Positions 24,885-34,164 are shown, numbered from the stretch's first letter. The stretch: 63,549 nucleotides of DNA from Gordonia lacunae (GCF_002149015.1 NZ_NGFO01000032.1:137-63685), one strand, 5' to 3'. Notes: generated from the sequence alone by a model not told the origin. Program-made: numbers and translations.

Positions 24885-25756
24885 TCCGGTGTCTGCGGCA
24901 GCTTCACCTTGGCCGCACCGGGTTTCGCCGGGTTCGACGGCGGCGGGACCACCGGCCCGATGTCGCCGTCGGGAGCGTCGTCGAGGTCGACGACGACCGG
25001 TGCGTGGTCGCTCGGCTTGCTGCCCTTACGTGCTTTCCGGTCGATCCAGGCAGCCGCCACCCGCTCGGCTGCCGACGCGCCGGCCAGGATCAGGTCGATC
25101 CGCATGCCGAGGTCCTTGTGGAACATGCCGGCGCGGTAATCCCAATAACTGAACACGCGGTCGTCGGGCCACCGGTCGCGCACGACGTCGCGCAGGCCCA
25201 TCGATGCGAAGGTCGCCAGAGCGGCCCGTTCCGCCGGTGTGACGTGTGTGTGCCCCGCGTACGCGTCGGGGTCGAACACGTCGGCATCGGCGGGGGCGAT
25301 GTTCATGTCGCCGCACAGGAGCGTCGTGGCCGGGTCGTCGATCGCCCCGGCCAGCGCCGCCAGCCACTCGAGCTTGTATCCGTAGTGATCCGAGTCCGGC
25401 GACCGCCCGTTGGGCACGTACAGCGAGTGGATACGGAGACCGCCGCAGACCGCCGACACCGCCCGCGCCTCGAGGGTGGACGGATCGGGATACCCGGGCA
25501 TGCCGTCGAAGCCGACGCGGACGTCGTCGAGGCCGACCCGCGACAGCAGCGCCACACCGTTCCACTGGCCCTGTCCGGCGTGCGCGATCTCGTATCCGCG
25601 GTCGGCGAGGTCGGCGCCCAGCGACTCGTGGAAGGCGGCATCGGAGAGTTTGGTCTCCTGCAGGCACACGACGTCGGGCCGGCGTTCGTCCAGCCACGGC
25701 AACAGGCGCGGGATGCGCTGCTTCACCGAGTTCACATTCCAGGTCGCCACGCGCAT
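24881..25756 (-). CDS. xthA: Exonuclease III / AP endonuclease
   Basis: A 291-residue Mg-dependent DNase of the exonuclease III family, acting at abasic sites and 3' blocked ends. Motifs in order: MRVATWNVNSVKQR, VVCLQETKL (Glu metal ligand), YVPNGR, CGDMNIAP (Asp-Asn), FSYWDYRAG and the terminal SDHAPVVVDL with the catalytic Asp-His. The ATG at 25756 fits the family start. A C-terminal tail of about 25 Pro/Ala-rich residues extends past the catalytic His. It is coupled to the HExxH gene downstream. Confidence 0.93.
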   Translation of the reverse strand: MRVATWNVNSVKQRIPRLLPWLDERRPDVVCLQETKLSDAAFHESLGADLADRGYEIAHAGQGQWNGVALLSRVGLDDVRVGFDGMPGYPDPSTLEARAVSAVCGGLRIHSLYVPNGRSPDSDHYGYKLEWLAALAGAIDDPATTLLCGDMNIAPADADVFDPDAYAGHTHVTPAERAALATFASMGLRDVVRDRWPDDRVFSYWDYRAGMFHKDLGMRIDLILAGASAAERVAAAWIDRKARKGSKPSDHAPVVVDLDDAPDGDIGPVVPPPSNPAKPGAAKVKLPQTPE

Positions 25757-25831
25757 GCGACCACGGTAGTACGCCCCGATCGGGCAACGGAGAGCGCCGA
25801 GCTCGGACCCGACCTTTCCTTCGACGGTGAT

Positions 25832-27481
25832 GTGTGTCACGTTGGTGACATCGACACACTGCACCGCACCTCCGATTCCGCGCCCCGCCGAGCCGTCATC
25901 GAACACTCGTGGCGCCGGTCGATGCTGTCGGGGGTACGGCCCGGGGACCGCACCCCGACGCAGGTCGAGGACATCGCCGCCGCCGATCCGCTGCTCGACG
26001 CCGCCCGTCCGGTCCTCGACGACGCCGCCGCCCGTCTCGCCGACACCGATGTCTCGCTGCTGCTGGTCGACCACGAGTGCCGGATGGTCACCCGGGTCGC
26101 GTTCGGCACGACCGTGGAGCGCAGGCTCGATGCGATCGGCGCGTCACCGGGTGTGCCGTTCGGTGAGGACGTCGTCGGGACCACGGCTCTCGGCACCCCG
26201 GCGGAGACCCGGGGCGGGATCGTCGTCAACAGCTCCGAGCACTACCTCGAACAGTTCAAGTCGATCAGCTGCTTCGGACAGCCGATCATCCATCCCGCGA
26301 CCCGCAGGCTGGCCGGGATCATCTGCATGTCCGAGATCGCCGATCGCATCAATCCGCTGGCGATCCCCGTCGTCAACGGGATCGTCGCCGACATCGCCGA
26401 CCGTCTGCTCGACCGGTCGCGCGCGCACCAGCGATGCGTCCTGGACGCGTTCCAGCGCGCCGCCCCGCGACGCGACCTGGCTGTCGCGGCCATCGGTGAC
26501 GACCTCCAGCTCACGAATGCCCTTGCCGCCGAACTGCTCTCCCCCACCGACATCGGCGCCCTGCGGATCGTCGCGACGGATCCGGCGCTCCGCGCGACGG
26601 TGCTGCCGCTGACCCTGGTGTCGGGCGCCGAGGTGGAGATCGCGGTCGAGCCCGTGCCCGGCGCCTGCGGCGCCGCCCTGTTCCGGTTCCGGCCGGTCAG
26701 CGAGCCGCCCGCGACGCGGTCCGCACCGCCGACGGCGCCGTCCCGCACGAGCGTCGCGATCACCGGGGAGCCGGGCACCGGACGCAGCACCCACGCGGCC
26801 GCGCTCGCCGCGGAGGCCGATCCGTCGGCGGTGTTCGTCGACGTGGCCGACGAGATCATCAGCGGACGCCGGCCCGACATCCCGGGTTATGTCGGACGCG
26901 CCCGATCGATGAACACCGCCCTGGTCATCGACGGTGTCGACCTTCTCGACGCCCAGTCCGTCGCACTGCTCGGACGCGTGGCGGTGTCGAGCTCGCGGGA
27001 GTCACCGCTGATCATCGTCGGCGGCCCTCGAGATCAGGCGAGCCCGGGTGTGGCCGCCCTCGTGGCCAGGTGTGCCACGCGGGTCGATCTCCCCCCGCTG
27101 CGTCATCGGGCCTCGGAGCTGGCGGCGATCGCGAGCAGCGCACTGACCGACATCGACCCGGAACTCTCGCTGTCCGGACTGGCGACGGATGCACTGCTGT
27201 GCGACGACTGGCCCGGCAATCTCACCGAGCTCAACTCCGTGCTCCGGGAGGCGGCGGCGGCGTGCCGGGCACGCGCCGCACGCGTCGTCGAGCCGATCGA
27301 CCTCCCACCCGCCTACCGGACGACCAGCCGGGCCGCGCACCTGTCCGGCCGGGAGCAGGCCGAGCGCACGGCCATCGTCGAGGCGCTCGACCGGGCCCGT
27401 GGCAACAAGGTGCACGCCGCGAAGGATCTCGGCATCAGCCGGACGACGCTGTATTCGCGGATGCGCGCACTGGACATCTGA
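25832..27481 (+). CDS. AcoR-like GAF/AAA/Fis activator lacking GAFTGA
   Basis: A 549-residue regulator. The N-terminal SWRRS motif (about residues 26-30) and a GAF domain (about 45-190, with GEDVVGTTALGTP and FGQPIIHP) are of the AcoR/acetoin-activator type. The central domain has a degenerate P-loop GEPGTGRST (Lys replaced by Arg) and a Walker B-like ALVIDGVD; the usual sigma-54 contact loop GAFTGA is missing. A Fis-type helix-turn-helix (GNKVHAAKDLGISRTTLYSR) closes the protein. Actinobacterial members act with the housekeeping sigma factor. GTG 25832 is the only plausible start before SWRRS; its ribosome site is weak. It may control the aldehyde/alcohol dehydrogenase pair at 28.8-31.5 kb, two genes away. 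Confidence 0.8.
   Translation: MCHVGDIDTLHRTSDSAPRRAVIEHSWRRSMLSGVRPGDRTPTQVEDIAAADPLLDAARPVLDDAAARLADTDVSLLLVDHECRMVTRVAFGTTVERRLDAIGASPGVPFGEDVVGTTALGTPAETRGGIVVNSSEHYLEQFKSISCFGQPIIHPATRRLAGIICMSEIADRINPLAIPVVNGIVADIADRLLDRSRAHQRCVLDAFQRAAPRRDLAVAAIGDDLQLTNALAAELLSPTDIGALRIVATDPALRATVLPLTLVSGAEVEIAVEPVPGACGAALFRFRPVSEPPATRSAPPTAPSRTSVAITGEPGTGRSTHAAALAAEADPSAVFVDVADEIISGRRPDIPGYVGRARSMNTALVIDGVDLLDAQSVALLGRVAVSSSRESPLIIVGGPRDQASPGVAALVARCATRVDLPPLRHRASELAAIASSALTDIDPELSLSGLATDALLCDDWPGNLTELNSVLREAAAACRARAARVVEPIDLPPAYRTTSRAAHLSGREQAERTAIVEALDRARGNKVHAAKDLGISRTTLYSRMRALDI
25835..25850. promoter_or_regulatory. TGTCAC palindrome at the regulator start
   Basis: TGTCAC-GTTG-GTGACA, a perfect 6-bp inverted repeat, sits immediately after the proposed GTG start and close to the divergent exonuclease gene. 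It could be an autoregulatory operator, or chance if the start is correct. Confidence 0.35.
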
Positions 27482-27490
27482 GCCGACCGC

Positions 27491-28624
27491 TCACTCCGGC
27501 ACCGTGCTGGTAGGCAGCGTGCTGGGCGGAAGCGGGTCCTGCAGCGTCTGCCGAGCGAGCGTCGCGATGAGGTCGGTCCGGGTGACGATGCCGACCAGGG
27601 TCTCGCCGTCGAGCACCGGCACCGCGTCGCAACCGCTTTCGGCGAGCAGCGGCAGCAGGGCCCCGACCGGCGTGGTCGGGGTCGCGACCGCCGGGCCCGG
27701 CGACATCACGTCCGCGGCGCGCAGTTCGACGTCGTCCGTACGCATGAGTCGGCGCACGAGATGGATCTGGAACACCACCCCGAGGAACGTGCCCTCGCTC
27801 GAGATCACCGGCAGCGATGTGAAGCCATACTCGTCGAACAGGGCTGCGACGTCCCGTAGCGACGTCTCGGGTCCCACGGTCACCAGAACGCGGGACATCA
27901 CGTCCGTCGCGGCGAGCGGACCCGCACGGTGTCCGGCGGCCTGGAGTTCGGCAGCCCCGATCAGGCGCGCGAGGTCGGCGGCACCGAGGTTGAGCGACTG
28001 CTCGTACCGGTCGAGGATGCCGGTCAGTTCGTCCTCGTCGAGACCGAGCCGCTCAGCCGGCGGGGGCGCGGCGTCGAACCGGCGATATGGATAGCGCCGC
28101 CCGGTCAGCCGTGCATAGCCGGCGGCGAGGACGACCAGCAGCAGCGTGCCCGCGAGTACCGGCGCGAGGACGAACCGGAATCCCAGGGAGTGGATCGTCT
28201 CCGGACTGAGCGCGGCTGTCATGGCGACCGCGCCGGCCGGCGGATGGACAGCGTGGCAACCGATCATCAGAGCCACCGAGAGGCCCACCGCGAGCGCCAC
28301 CCGGAGCGCGGGCTGCGGGATGGCGAGGGTCGTCGCCACACCCACGACGGCCGACACCACGTTGCCGACGGTTGCGGGCCACGGCTGGGCCAGCGGACTG
28401 TTCGGCGCGGCGAAGACGAGCACGGCGGTCGCCCCGAACGGCGCGATCAGGAAGAGCCCGAGCCGCAGGTCCACCCCCGACGCGGCGAGCACCAGGCCGA
28501 CGAGTCCGAGCGCGACTCCGGCACCCGTCCCCGCCCGGATCGCCTCCCGCACCGAGGGACCCCCGCTCACCGGGCCGAGACCACGTAGGGCGGCGCCGAC
28601 CCGGCCCGCTGGGCGCACGTTCAC
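27491..28624 (-). CDS. HPP-family membrane protein with CBS pair
   Basis: A 377-residue integral membrane protein. The N-terminal HPP domain has about four to five helices (GVALGLVGLVLAASGVDL, LFLIAPFGATAVLVFAAP, ALAVGLSVALMIGCHAV, VLAGTLLLVVLAAGY) with the signature HAVHPPAGAVAM. Two CBS domains follow (TDVMSRVLVTVGPE and ADVMSPGPAVATP), which usually sense adenine nucleotides. HPP proteins include nitrite transporters in some phototrophs; the cargo here is unknown. The GTG at 28624 has GGAGGAG upstream. It is convergent with the regulator, with a 9-nt gap. Confidence 0.85.
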   Translation of the reverse strand: MNVRPAGRVGAALRGLGPVSGGPSVREAIRAGTGAGVALGLVGLVLAASGVDLRLGLFLIAPFGATAVLVFAAPNSPLAQPWPATVGNVVSAVVGVATTLAIPQPALRVALAVGLSVALMIGCHAVHPPAGAVAMTAALSPETIHSLGFRFVLAPVLAGTLLLVVLAAGYARLTGRRYPYRRFDAAPPPAERLGLDEDELTGILDRYEQSLNLGAADLARLIGAAELQAAGHRAGPLAATDVMSRVLVTVGPETSLRDVAALFDEYGFTSLPVISSEGTFLGVVFQIHLVRRLMRTDDVELRAADVMSPGPAVATPTTPVGALLPLLAESGCDAVPVLDGETLVGIVTRTDLIATLARQTLQDPLPPSTLPTSTVPE

Positions 28625-28847
28625 TCTGCTCCTCCGGAGATCCCGACTCGGTACCCGACTGACTCGTCGGCGTCCCACGGTAGCCACGCGGGCGCAGCCA
28701 CTCGTCGGGACCCCTGTACAGCCCAGGTGTTCAGTTTCTGGACACGGCGGCACCTCGGAACGGTGAGAGAAATAAGTCAGGTCGCATATGACCCAGATCA
28801 CTTCGCAGACCACAGCACCGCCGACCCCGTCCCGACCAGGAGGCCAC

Positions 28848-30362
28848 ATGACCGCCGTCGCACCCGACACCACCCACCACACCGCCCTGCATCAGCGGGT
28901 GCGCGATTTCATCTCCGCCGACCGTCCCATGCTGATCGGCGGCGAATGGGTGTCGTCGGCCTCGGGCCGCACCTTCGAGACCATCGATCCCGCCACGGCA
29001 CGTCCGATCACCTCCGTCGCCCACGGCGACGCGACCGACATCGACCGGGCGGTCCGTGCCGCGCGCCAGGCATTCGACGACGGCCCGTGGACACGGATGA
29101 AGCCCAACGAGCGCGAACGCCTGCTCTGGCGGGTCGGCGACATCCTCACCGAGCGCGCCGAGGAGTTCGGCCAGCTCGAGGCGCTCGACAACGGCAAGGC
29201 GGCCACCATCGCCGCTGCGGTCGACACCCAGTGGTCGGCCGACATCTTCCGCTACAACGCGGGCCTCGCCACCAAGATCACCGGGTCGACGGTCGACGTC
29301 TCGATGCCGTTCGTGCCCGGCGGCGAGTTCCACGCGTACACCCTGCGCGAGCCGGTCGGCGTCTGCGGCCTGATCGTGCCGTGGAACTTCCCGCTCCTGA
29401 TGGCCTCGTTCAAGCTGGCACCGGCGCTGGCGGCCGGCAACACCGTCATCCTCAAGCCGGCCGAGCAGACCCCACTGACGGCCCTGCTCCTCGGCGAGGT
29501 GTTCCACGAGGCCGGCTTCCCGCCGGGTGTGGTCAACATCGTCACCGGTTACGGCGAGGCCGGAGCCGCGCTCGCCGCGCACGACGACGTCGACAAGATC
29601 GCCTTCACCGGTTCGACCGAGGTCGGCAAGAAGATCGTCGACGCCGCGAAGGGCAATCTCAAGAAGGTGTCGCTGGAGCTCGGCGGGAAGAGCCCCAACA
29701 TCGTGTTCGCCGACGCGGACTTCGAGAAGGCGGTGGCCGGGTCGGTGGCCGCCTGGATGTTCAACCACGGCCAGTGCTGTGTCGCCGGGACCCGGCTCTT
29801 CGTCGAGCGGCCGATCTTCGACGACTTCACCGCGGCCGTCGCCGAGGCGGCCTCGCAGGCCAAGATCGGACCCGGCCTCGACCCGTCGACCGAACTCGGA
29901 CCGCTGGTCAGCCAGGAACAGTTCGATCGCGTCTCGGGATATCTGTCGGCGGGCCTCGCCGACGGCGCACGGGCGCTGACGGGCGGAAAGCGTTGGGGCG
30001 ACGAGGGATTCTTCATCGAACCGACCGTCTTCGTCGACGTCGAGCCGAGCTTCTCGATCGTGCAGGAGGAGATCTTCGGTCCCGTCGTCGCCGCCATGCC
30101 GTTCGATGCGGACACCGGTGTCGCGGCCGCGGCCAACGACTCCATCTACGGTCTCGCAGCAGGCATCTGGACCACGGATCTGTCCAAGGCGCATCGGACC
30201 GCCCGACAGATCAAGGCCGGCTCGGTCTGGGTGAACCAGTACAACGGCTTCGACACCGCGATGCCCTTCGGCGGTTACAAGCAGTCGGGCTGGGGACGCG
30301 AACTCGGCTCGTCGGCCATCGAGCTCTACACCCAGACCAAGGCCGTCAACATCTCGCTCTGA
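28848..30362 (+). CDS. NAD-dependent aldehyde dehydrogenase
   Basis: A 504-residue ALDH-superfamily enzyme oxidising an aldehyde to the acid. Landmarks: PWNFPLLMASFKLAPALAAG (cofactor floor), FTGSTEVGKK, the catalytic Glu in LELGGKSPN and the nucleophile in FNHGQCCVAGTR, then EEIFGPV and PFGGYKQSGWGRE. The ATG at 28848 is chosen because AGGAGG precedes it; the frame opens 60 nt earlier. It is followed after 41 nt by an NDMA-type alcohol dehydrogenase, so the two probably oxidise an alcohol to an acid in sequence. Short or medium-chain alcohols are likely but inferred. Confidence 0.92.
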   Translation: MTAVAPDTTHHTALHQRVRDFISADRPMLIGGEWVSSASGRTFETIDPATARPITSVAHGDATDIDRAVRAARQAFDDGPWTRMKPNERERLLWRVGDILTERAEEFGQLEALDNGKAATIAAAVDTQWSADIFRYNAGLATKITGSTVDVSMPFVPGGEFHAYTLREPVGVCGLIVPWNFPLLMASFKLAPALAAGNTVILKPAEQTPLTALLLGEVFHEAGFPPGVVNIVTGYGEAGAALAAHDDVDKIAFTGSTEVGKKIVDAAKGNLKKVSLELGGKSPNIVFADADFEKAVAGSVAAWMFNHGQCCVAGTRLFVERPIFDDFTAAVAEAASQAKIGPGLDPSTELGPLVSQEQFDRVSGYLSAGLADGARALTGGKRWGDEGFFIEPTVFVDVEPSFSIVQEEIFGPVVAAMPFDADTGVAAAANDSIYGLAAGIWTTDLSKAHRTARQIKAGSVWVNQYNGFDTAMPFGGYKQSGWGRELGSSAIELYTQTKAVNISL

Positions 30363-30403
30363 CCCCATCTCCGCCCCCCCGTACACGTAAGGAGCACGAC
30401 AAC

Positions 30404-31522
30404 ATGTCTCTCACCACCAAGGCCGCCGTCCTCACCGGACCCGGAAAGCCGTTCGAGATCGTCGAACTCGACCTCGACGAGCCCCGCGAAGGCGAGGTGC
30501 TGATCAAGTACACCGCGGCCGGCCTGTGCCATTCCGATCTTCACCTGACCGACGGCGACCTCCCGCCCCGCTATCCCATCGTGGGCGGCCACGAGGGTTC
30601 GGGGATCATCGAGGCGGTCGGCCCGGGTGTCACCAAGGTCAAGCCCGGCGACCACGTGGTCTGCAGCTTCATCCCGAACTGCGGCACCTGCCGCTACTGC
30701 TCCACCGGCCGGCAGAACCTCTGCGACATGGGCGCCACCATCCTGGAGGGATCGATGCCCGACGGCACATTCCGATTCCACGGCGGCGGTGACGATTTCG
30801 GGGCCATGTGCATGCTCGGCACCTTCGCCGAGCGGGCGACGATCTCGCAGCACTCGGTCGTCAAGGTCGACGAGTGGCTGCCGCTCGACAAGGCGGTACT
30901 CGTCGGTTGCGGCGTGCCCTCCGGTTGGGGCACGTCGGTGTATGCCGGCGGTGTCCGCGCCGGCGACACGGTGGTGATCTACGGTATCGGCGGGCTGGGC
31001 ATCAACGCGGTCCAGGGTGCGGTGTCGGCGGGCGCCAAGTACGTCGTGGTCGTCGATCCGGTCGCACTCAAGCGCGACACGGCCCTGAAATTCGGTGCGA
31101 CACATGCCTTCGCCGACGCCGCCGAGGCCGCGGAGAAGGTCAACGAGCTGACCTGGGGCCAGGGCGCCGACCAGGCCCTGATCCTCGTCGGCACGGTCGA
31201 CGCGGAGGTCGTGGCGAACGCGACCGCCGTCGTGGGCAAGGGCGGGACGGTCGTGATCACCGGTCTCGCCGATCCGACGAAGCTGACCGTTCAGGTCTCC
31301 GGAACCGACCTGACCCTGAACCAGAAGACGATCAAGGGCAGCCTGTTCGGTTCGGCCAATCCGCAGTACGACATCGTCAAACTGCTGCGCCTGTACGACG
31401 CCGGGCAGCTCAAGCTCGACGAACTGGTCACGCAGACCTACACCCTCGACCAGGTCAACGACGGGTACCAGGATCTGCGGGACGGCAAGAACATCCGCGG
31501 GGTCATCATCCACGCGGAGTGA
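30404..31522 (+). CDS. NDMA-type Zn alcohol dehydrogenase (mycofactocin-dependent)
   Basis: A 372-residue zinc alcohol dehydrogenase of the NDMA-dependent (Rxyl_3153) family, whose bound NAD is reoxidised by mycofactocin rather than exchanged. Zinc-site motifs are GLCHSDLH and GGHEGSG (catalytic Zn) and CGTCRYCSTGRQNLC (structural Zn cysteines). The insertion GATILEGSMPDGTFRFHG is typical of this subfamily. The Rossmann motif is YGIGGLGINAVQGA. AAGGAG lies 10 nt before the ATG. It forms an operon with the aldehyde dehydrogenase and ends at a strong hairpin. The mft genes in the same window could supply its cofactor. Confidence 0.93.
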   Translation: MSLTTKAAVLTGPGKPFEIVELDLDEPREGEVLIKYTAAGLCHSDLHLTDGDLPPRYPIVGGHEGSGIIEAVGPGVTKVKPGDHVVCSFIPNCGTCRYCSTGRQNLCDMGATILEGSMPDGTFRFHGGGDDFGAMCMLGTFAERATISQHSVVKVDEWLPLDKAVLVGCGVPSGWGTSVYAGGVRAGDTVVIYGIGGLGINAVQGAVSAGAKYVVVVDPVALKRDTALKFGATHAFADAAEAAEKVNELTWGQGADQALILVGTVDAEVVANATAVVGKGGTVVITGLADPTKLTVQVSGTDLTLNQKTIKGSLFGSANPQYDIVKLLRLYDAGQLKLDELVTQTYTLDQVNDGYQDLRDGKNIRGVIIHAE

Positions 31523-31528
31523 GTACCC

Positions 31529-31571
31529 GGTCGGTTCGCCCGAGGTGCCGTCTCCCTCGGGCGAACCGACC
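31529..31571 (+). terminator. Hairpin terminator after alcohol dehydrogenase
   Basis: A perfect 16-bp stem (31529-31544 with 31556-31571, loop of 11) starts 6 nt after the alcohol dehydrogenase stop. No long T-run follows, as is common in high-GC actinobacteria. Confidence 0.85.
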
Positions 31572-31630
31572 ACCCATGTCGACCGGTGGGGTTCCGGTGA
31601 CCGCGGGGCCGAGGTGCTTGAATCGTCGAT

Positions 31631-32269
31631 GTGACCGCAACCTGGTGGATACGTCTGCTCCGCGTCGCCTTTGCCGCCCTGGGCGTCAGCGCCCTGGTGT
31701 ATCAGGCAGTCCTCCGCTACGGCGACGCCGGTTTCACCCTCGCGAACTTCTTCAGCTATTTCACGGTGCTGAGCAACATCTTCGCCGCGCTCGTCCTGCT
31801 TGCCGGCGGCCTTGTCGCGTCCGGCACGCCGAGGTGGGAGTGGCTTCGCGGGGCGGCCACCACCTGCATGGTCATCACCGGGATCGTCTACGCACTGCTG
31901 CTGCAGGGAATCGACGTCGATGTCACCTACGCCTGGGTCGACGACGTGCTCCATCGCGTCATCCCGCTGGTGATGCTCCTGGACTGGGTCACGGTGCGCG
32001 CCCGGCGACTCCCCGAGCGGGCGTGGCTGACCTGGCTCGCGATCCCGTTCGTGTACGGCGTCTACACGTTGATCCGCGGGCCGATCGTGGACTGGTATCC
32101 CTACCCGTTCATCGATCCGGGTGGCCAGGGCTATCTGTCGATGACGCTCTCACTCGTCGTCGTTTTCGTCGGCATGGCCTTCATGTCGTTCGGTGTGTAC
32201 TGGGCCGGCACCCGCGGTCGGCGGTCCGATGCAGCCGGCCCCGAACACGCTCCCGCCGAACGCTCTTAG
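31631..32269 (+). CDS. Pr6Pr-family membrane protein
   Basis: A 212-residue protein with about six transmembrane helices, including LLRVAFAALGVSALVYQAVL, FSYFTVLSNIFAALVLLAGG, TTCMVITGIVYALLLQGI and LSLVVVFVGMAFMSFGVYW. The FFSYFTVLSN motif and the YPYPFIDP segment before the last helix mark the Pr6Pr family. The function is unknown. GTG start with a weak ribosome site. Its stop overlaps that of the convergent TetR gene by 4 nt. Confidence 0.8.
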   Translation: MTATWWIRLLRVAFAALGVSALVYQAVLRYGDAGFTLANFFSYFTVLSNIFAALVLLAGGLVASGTPRWEWLRGAATTCMVITGIVYALLLQGIDVDVTYAWVDDVLHRVIPLVMLLDWVTVRARRLPERAWLTWLAIPFVYGVYTLIRGPIVDWYPYPFIDPGGQGYLSMTLSLVVVFVGMAFMSFGVYWAGTRGRRSDAAGPEHAPAERS

Positions 32270-32919
32270 TCCGTGCCCGGCCGATCCGCGGGCGCGCTCT
32301 CGAACGCCGCGACGAGCTGCGCCGACCAGGTGTCGACGACCAGCGCGCGCCGGGCGGCGTCATCGGACAACGTGTCCGCCAGGCCGAGTCCGCGCGCCAT
32401 GTCCAGAGTCGCCTGCACCAGCCGGTAACCGGTCTCGTCGTCCGGGGCCACCCCCATCGCGGCCATCGTCCGCTGATGGGCCGCGCGGGCGAACTTCGCC
32501 TCGAGTGGCAGGATGAGCCGGCGTAGTGCCGGGTCGGACGCGGCGGCGGCCCAGACCTGGAGTGCTGCCTTGAATTCGGTGCCGGTGTAGACGTCGACGG
32601 CCCGCTGGACGGCCCGGATGACCCGGTCCGGGGTCACTTCGTCGGCTGCCTCCGGCGATGCGTGCGGATCGCCGACGGCAGCGCGGGTCATGTCCTCGAA
32701 GACCTGCTCGAGTGCCGCGGTGATCAGGGCTTCGCGCGTCGGGAAGTGATGTTGCGCCGCACCGCGGGACACCCCGGCACGTTCGGCGACCGCGGCCACG
32801 GTGGCGGCCGCCCAACCGTCTGCGGCCAGTGCGTCGACCGTCGACCGCAACAGGCGCTCGCGGGTCAGTCGCGAGCGTTCCTGCTGCGGTGAACGGATAT
32901 TCGCCGACGACGCGGTCAT
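32266..32919 (-). CDS. TetR-family regulator
   Basis: A 217-residue regulator with an N-terminal helix-turn-helix at about residues 38-70 (ATVAAVAERAGVSRGAAQHH then FPTREALITAALE). The C-terminal part is a generic TetR ligand domain. It is the last gene of the leftward group with the two acyl-CoA dehydrogenases, 13 nt after the nearer one, so it probably controls them in response to an acyl-CoA or acid. The effector is inferred only from context. Confidence 0.88.
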   Translation of the reverse strand: MTASSANIRSPQQERSRLTRERLLRSTVDALAADGWAAATVAAVAERAGVSRGAAQHHFPTREALITAALEQVFEDMTRAAVGDPHASPEAADEVTPDRVIRAVQRAVDVYTGTEFKAALQVWAAAASDPALRRLILPLEAKFARAAHQRTMAAMGVAPDDETGYRLVQATLDMARGLGLADTLSDDAARRALVVDTWSAQLVAAFESAPADRPGTD

Positions 32920-32932
32920 CAGACCTCAGACC

Positions 32933-34105
32933 TCAGTAGGATTTCGGCAGCCCGAGGCTGGTCTGCGCGACGAAGTTGAGGATCATCTCCCGGCTCACCG
33001 GCGCGATCCGGGCGATCCGGGCGAGGCTCAGCATCGGCGCCAGTCCGTACTCGGTGGTCAGACCGTTGCCGCCCAGGGAGTGCACGGCCTGGTCGACGAC
33101 CTTCACGCAGGCCTCCGCGGCCGCGTACTTGGCCATGTTGGCCGGTTCCGCGGCACCCCAGTCGTCGCCGGCGTCATACAGGGTCGCGGCCTTCTGCATC
33201 ATCAGCTTGGCCATCTCGAGCTCGACCTTGCCCTGCGCGAGCGGATGCGCGATCGCCTGGTGCGCACCGATCGGCGTCTTCCACACCGTGCGTTCCTTCA
33301 CGTACGACACCGCCTTGTCGAGCGCGAAGCGGCCCATCCCGACGGCGGAGGCCGCGGCCATGATCCGCTCCGGGTTGAGTCCCGCGAACAGCTGACTGAG
33401 TGCGGCATCCTCCGAGCCGACGAGCGCGTCGGCCGGCAGCCGCACATCATCGAGGAAGAGCTGGAACTGCTTCTCGGGATTCTGCAGTTCCATGTCGATC
33501 ATGGTGTACGAGAAGTTCTCTGAATCGGTGGGCACGATGAAGAGAGCCGGTTTGAGATTGCCGGTCTTGGCGTCTTCGGTGCGGGCGACGATCAGTACCG
33601 CCTGCGCCTGGTCGACGCCGGAGATGTAGACCTTCTGGCCGGTGAGCAGCCAGTCCGAACCGTCCCGGCGGGCCGTTGTGGTGATCTGGTGCGAATTGGA
33701 ACCGGCGTCGGGTTCGGTGATACCGAAGGCCATCGTGATGGACCCGTCAGCGAGACCCGGCAACCAGCGCTGCTTCTGCTCGTCGGTGCCGAAACGGGCG
33801 ATGACGTTGCCGCAGATGGCCGGTGAGACGACGAGCATCAGCAGTCCGGTGCCCGACGCGGCGATCTCCTCCATCACGATCGCGAGCTCGTACATCCCCG
33901 CACCGCCGCCGCCGTACTCCTCGGGGAGATTGACCCCGATGAAGCCGAGTTTGCCTGCTTCGGACCACAACTCGTCGGTCTTGCGGCCGGTGCGCGCGCA
34001 TTCGCGGAAGTATTCCTGTCCGTACTTCGCGGCCAGCCCGGCGACCGCCGCGCGCAACTCGGCGCGTTCGGTGGTCTCCACGAACGGATTGGTGTCCACG
34101 GTCAT
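32933..34105 (-). CDS. Acyl-CoA dehydrogenase (FadE12-like)
   Basis: A 390-residue flavoenzyme for alpha,beta-desaturation of an acyl-CoA. It has the FAD-contact block AFGITEPDAGSN, the DVRLPADALVG segment, the NPERIMAAASAVGMGRFALD helix and the terminal LGGNGLTTEYGLAPM...SREMILNFVAQ region. The end LGLPKSY and the pairing with a second FadE resemble M. tuberculosis FadE12/FadE13. GGGAG precedes the ATG. It lies 59 nt downstream of the second dehydrogenase and may form a heteromer with it. Substrate unknown. Confidence 0.9.
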   Translation of the reverse strand: MTVDTNPFVETTERAELRAAVAGLAAKYGQEYFRECARTGRKTDELWSEAGKLGFIGVNLPEEYGGGGAGMYELAIVMEEIAASGTGLLMLVVSPAICGNVIARFGTDEQKQRWLPGLADGSITMAFGITEPDAGSNSHQITTTARRDGSDWLLTGQKVYISGVDQAQAVLIVARTEDAKTGNLKPALFIVPTDSENFSYTMIDMELQNPEKQFQLFLDDVRLPADALVGSEDAALSQLFAGLNPERIMAAASAVGMGRFALDKAVSYVKERTVWKTPIGAHQAIAHPLAQGKVELEMAKLMMQKAATLYDAGDDWGAAEPANMAKYAAAEACVKVVDQAVHSLGGNGLTTEYGLAPMLSLARIARIAPVSREMILNFVAQTSLGLPKSY

Positions 34106-34164
34106 CTCGATACTCCCTGTTCAGTCGTCGATGTGGTTCGTCGGCGGATGTGCCCGGCGGCGGG

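Noticed and set aside
24851..25831. An N-terminal extension of the AcoR-like regulator
   Set aside because: It would run antisense through exonuclease III and has no family similarity; GTG 25832 is a better start.
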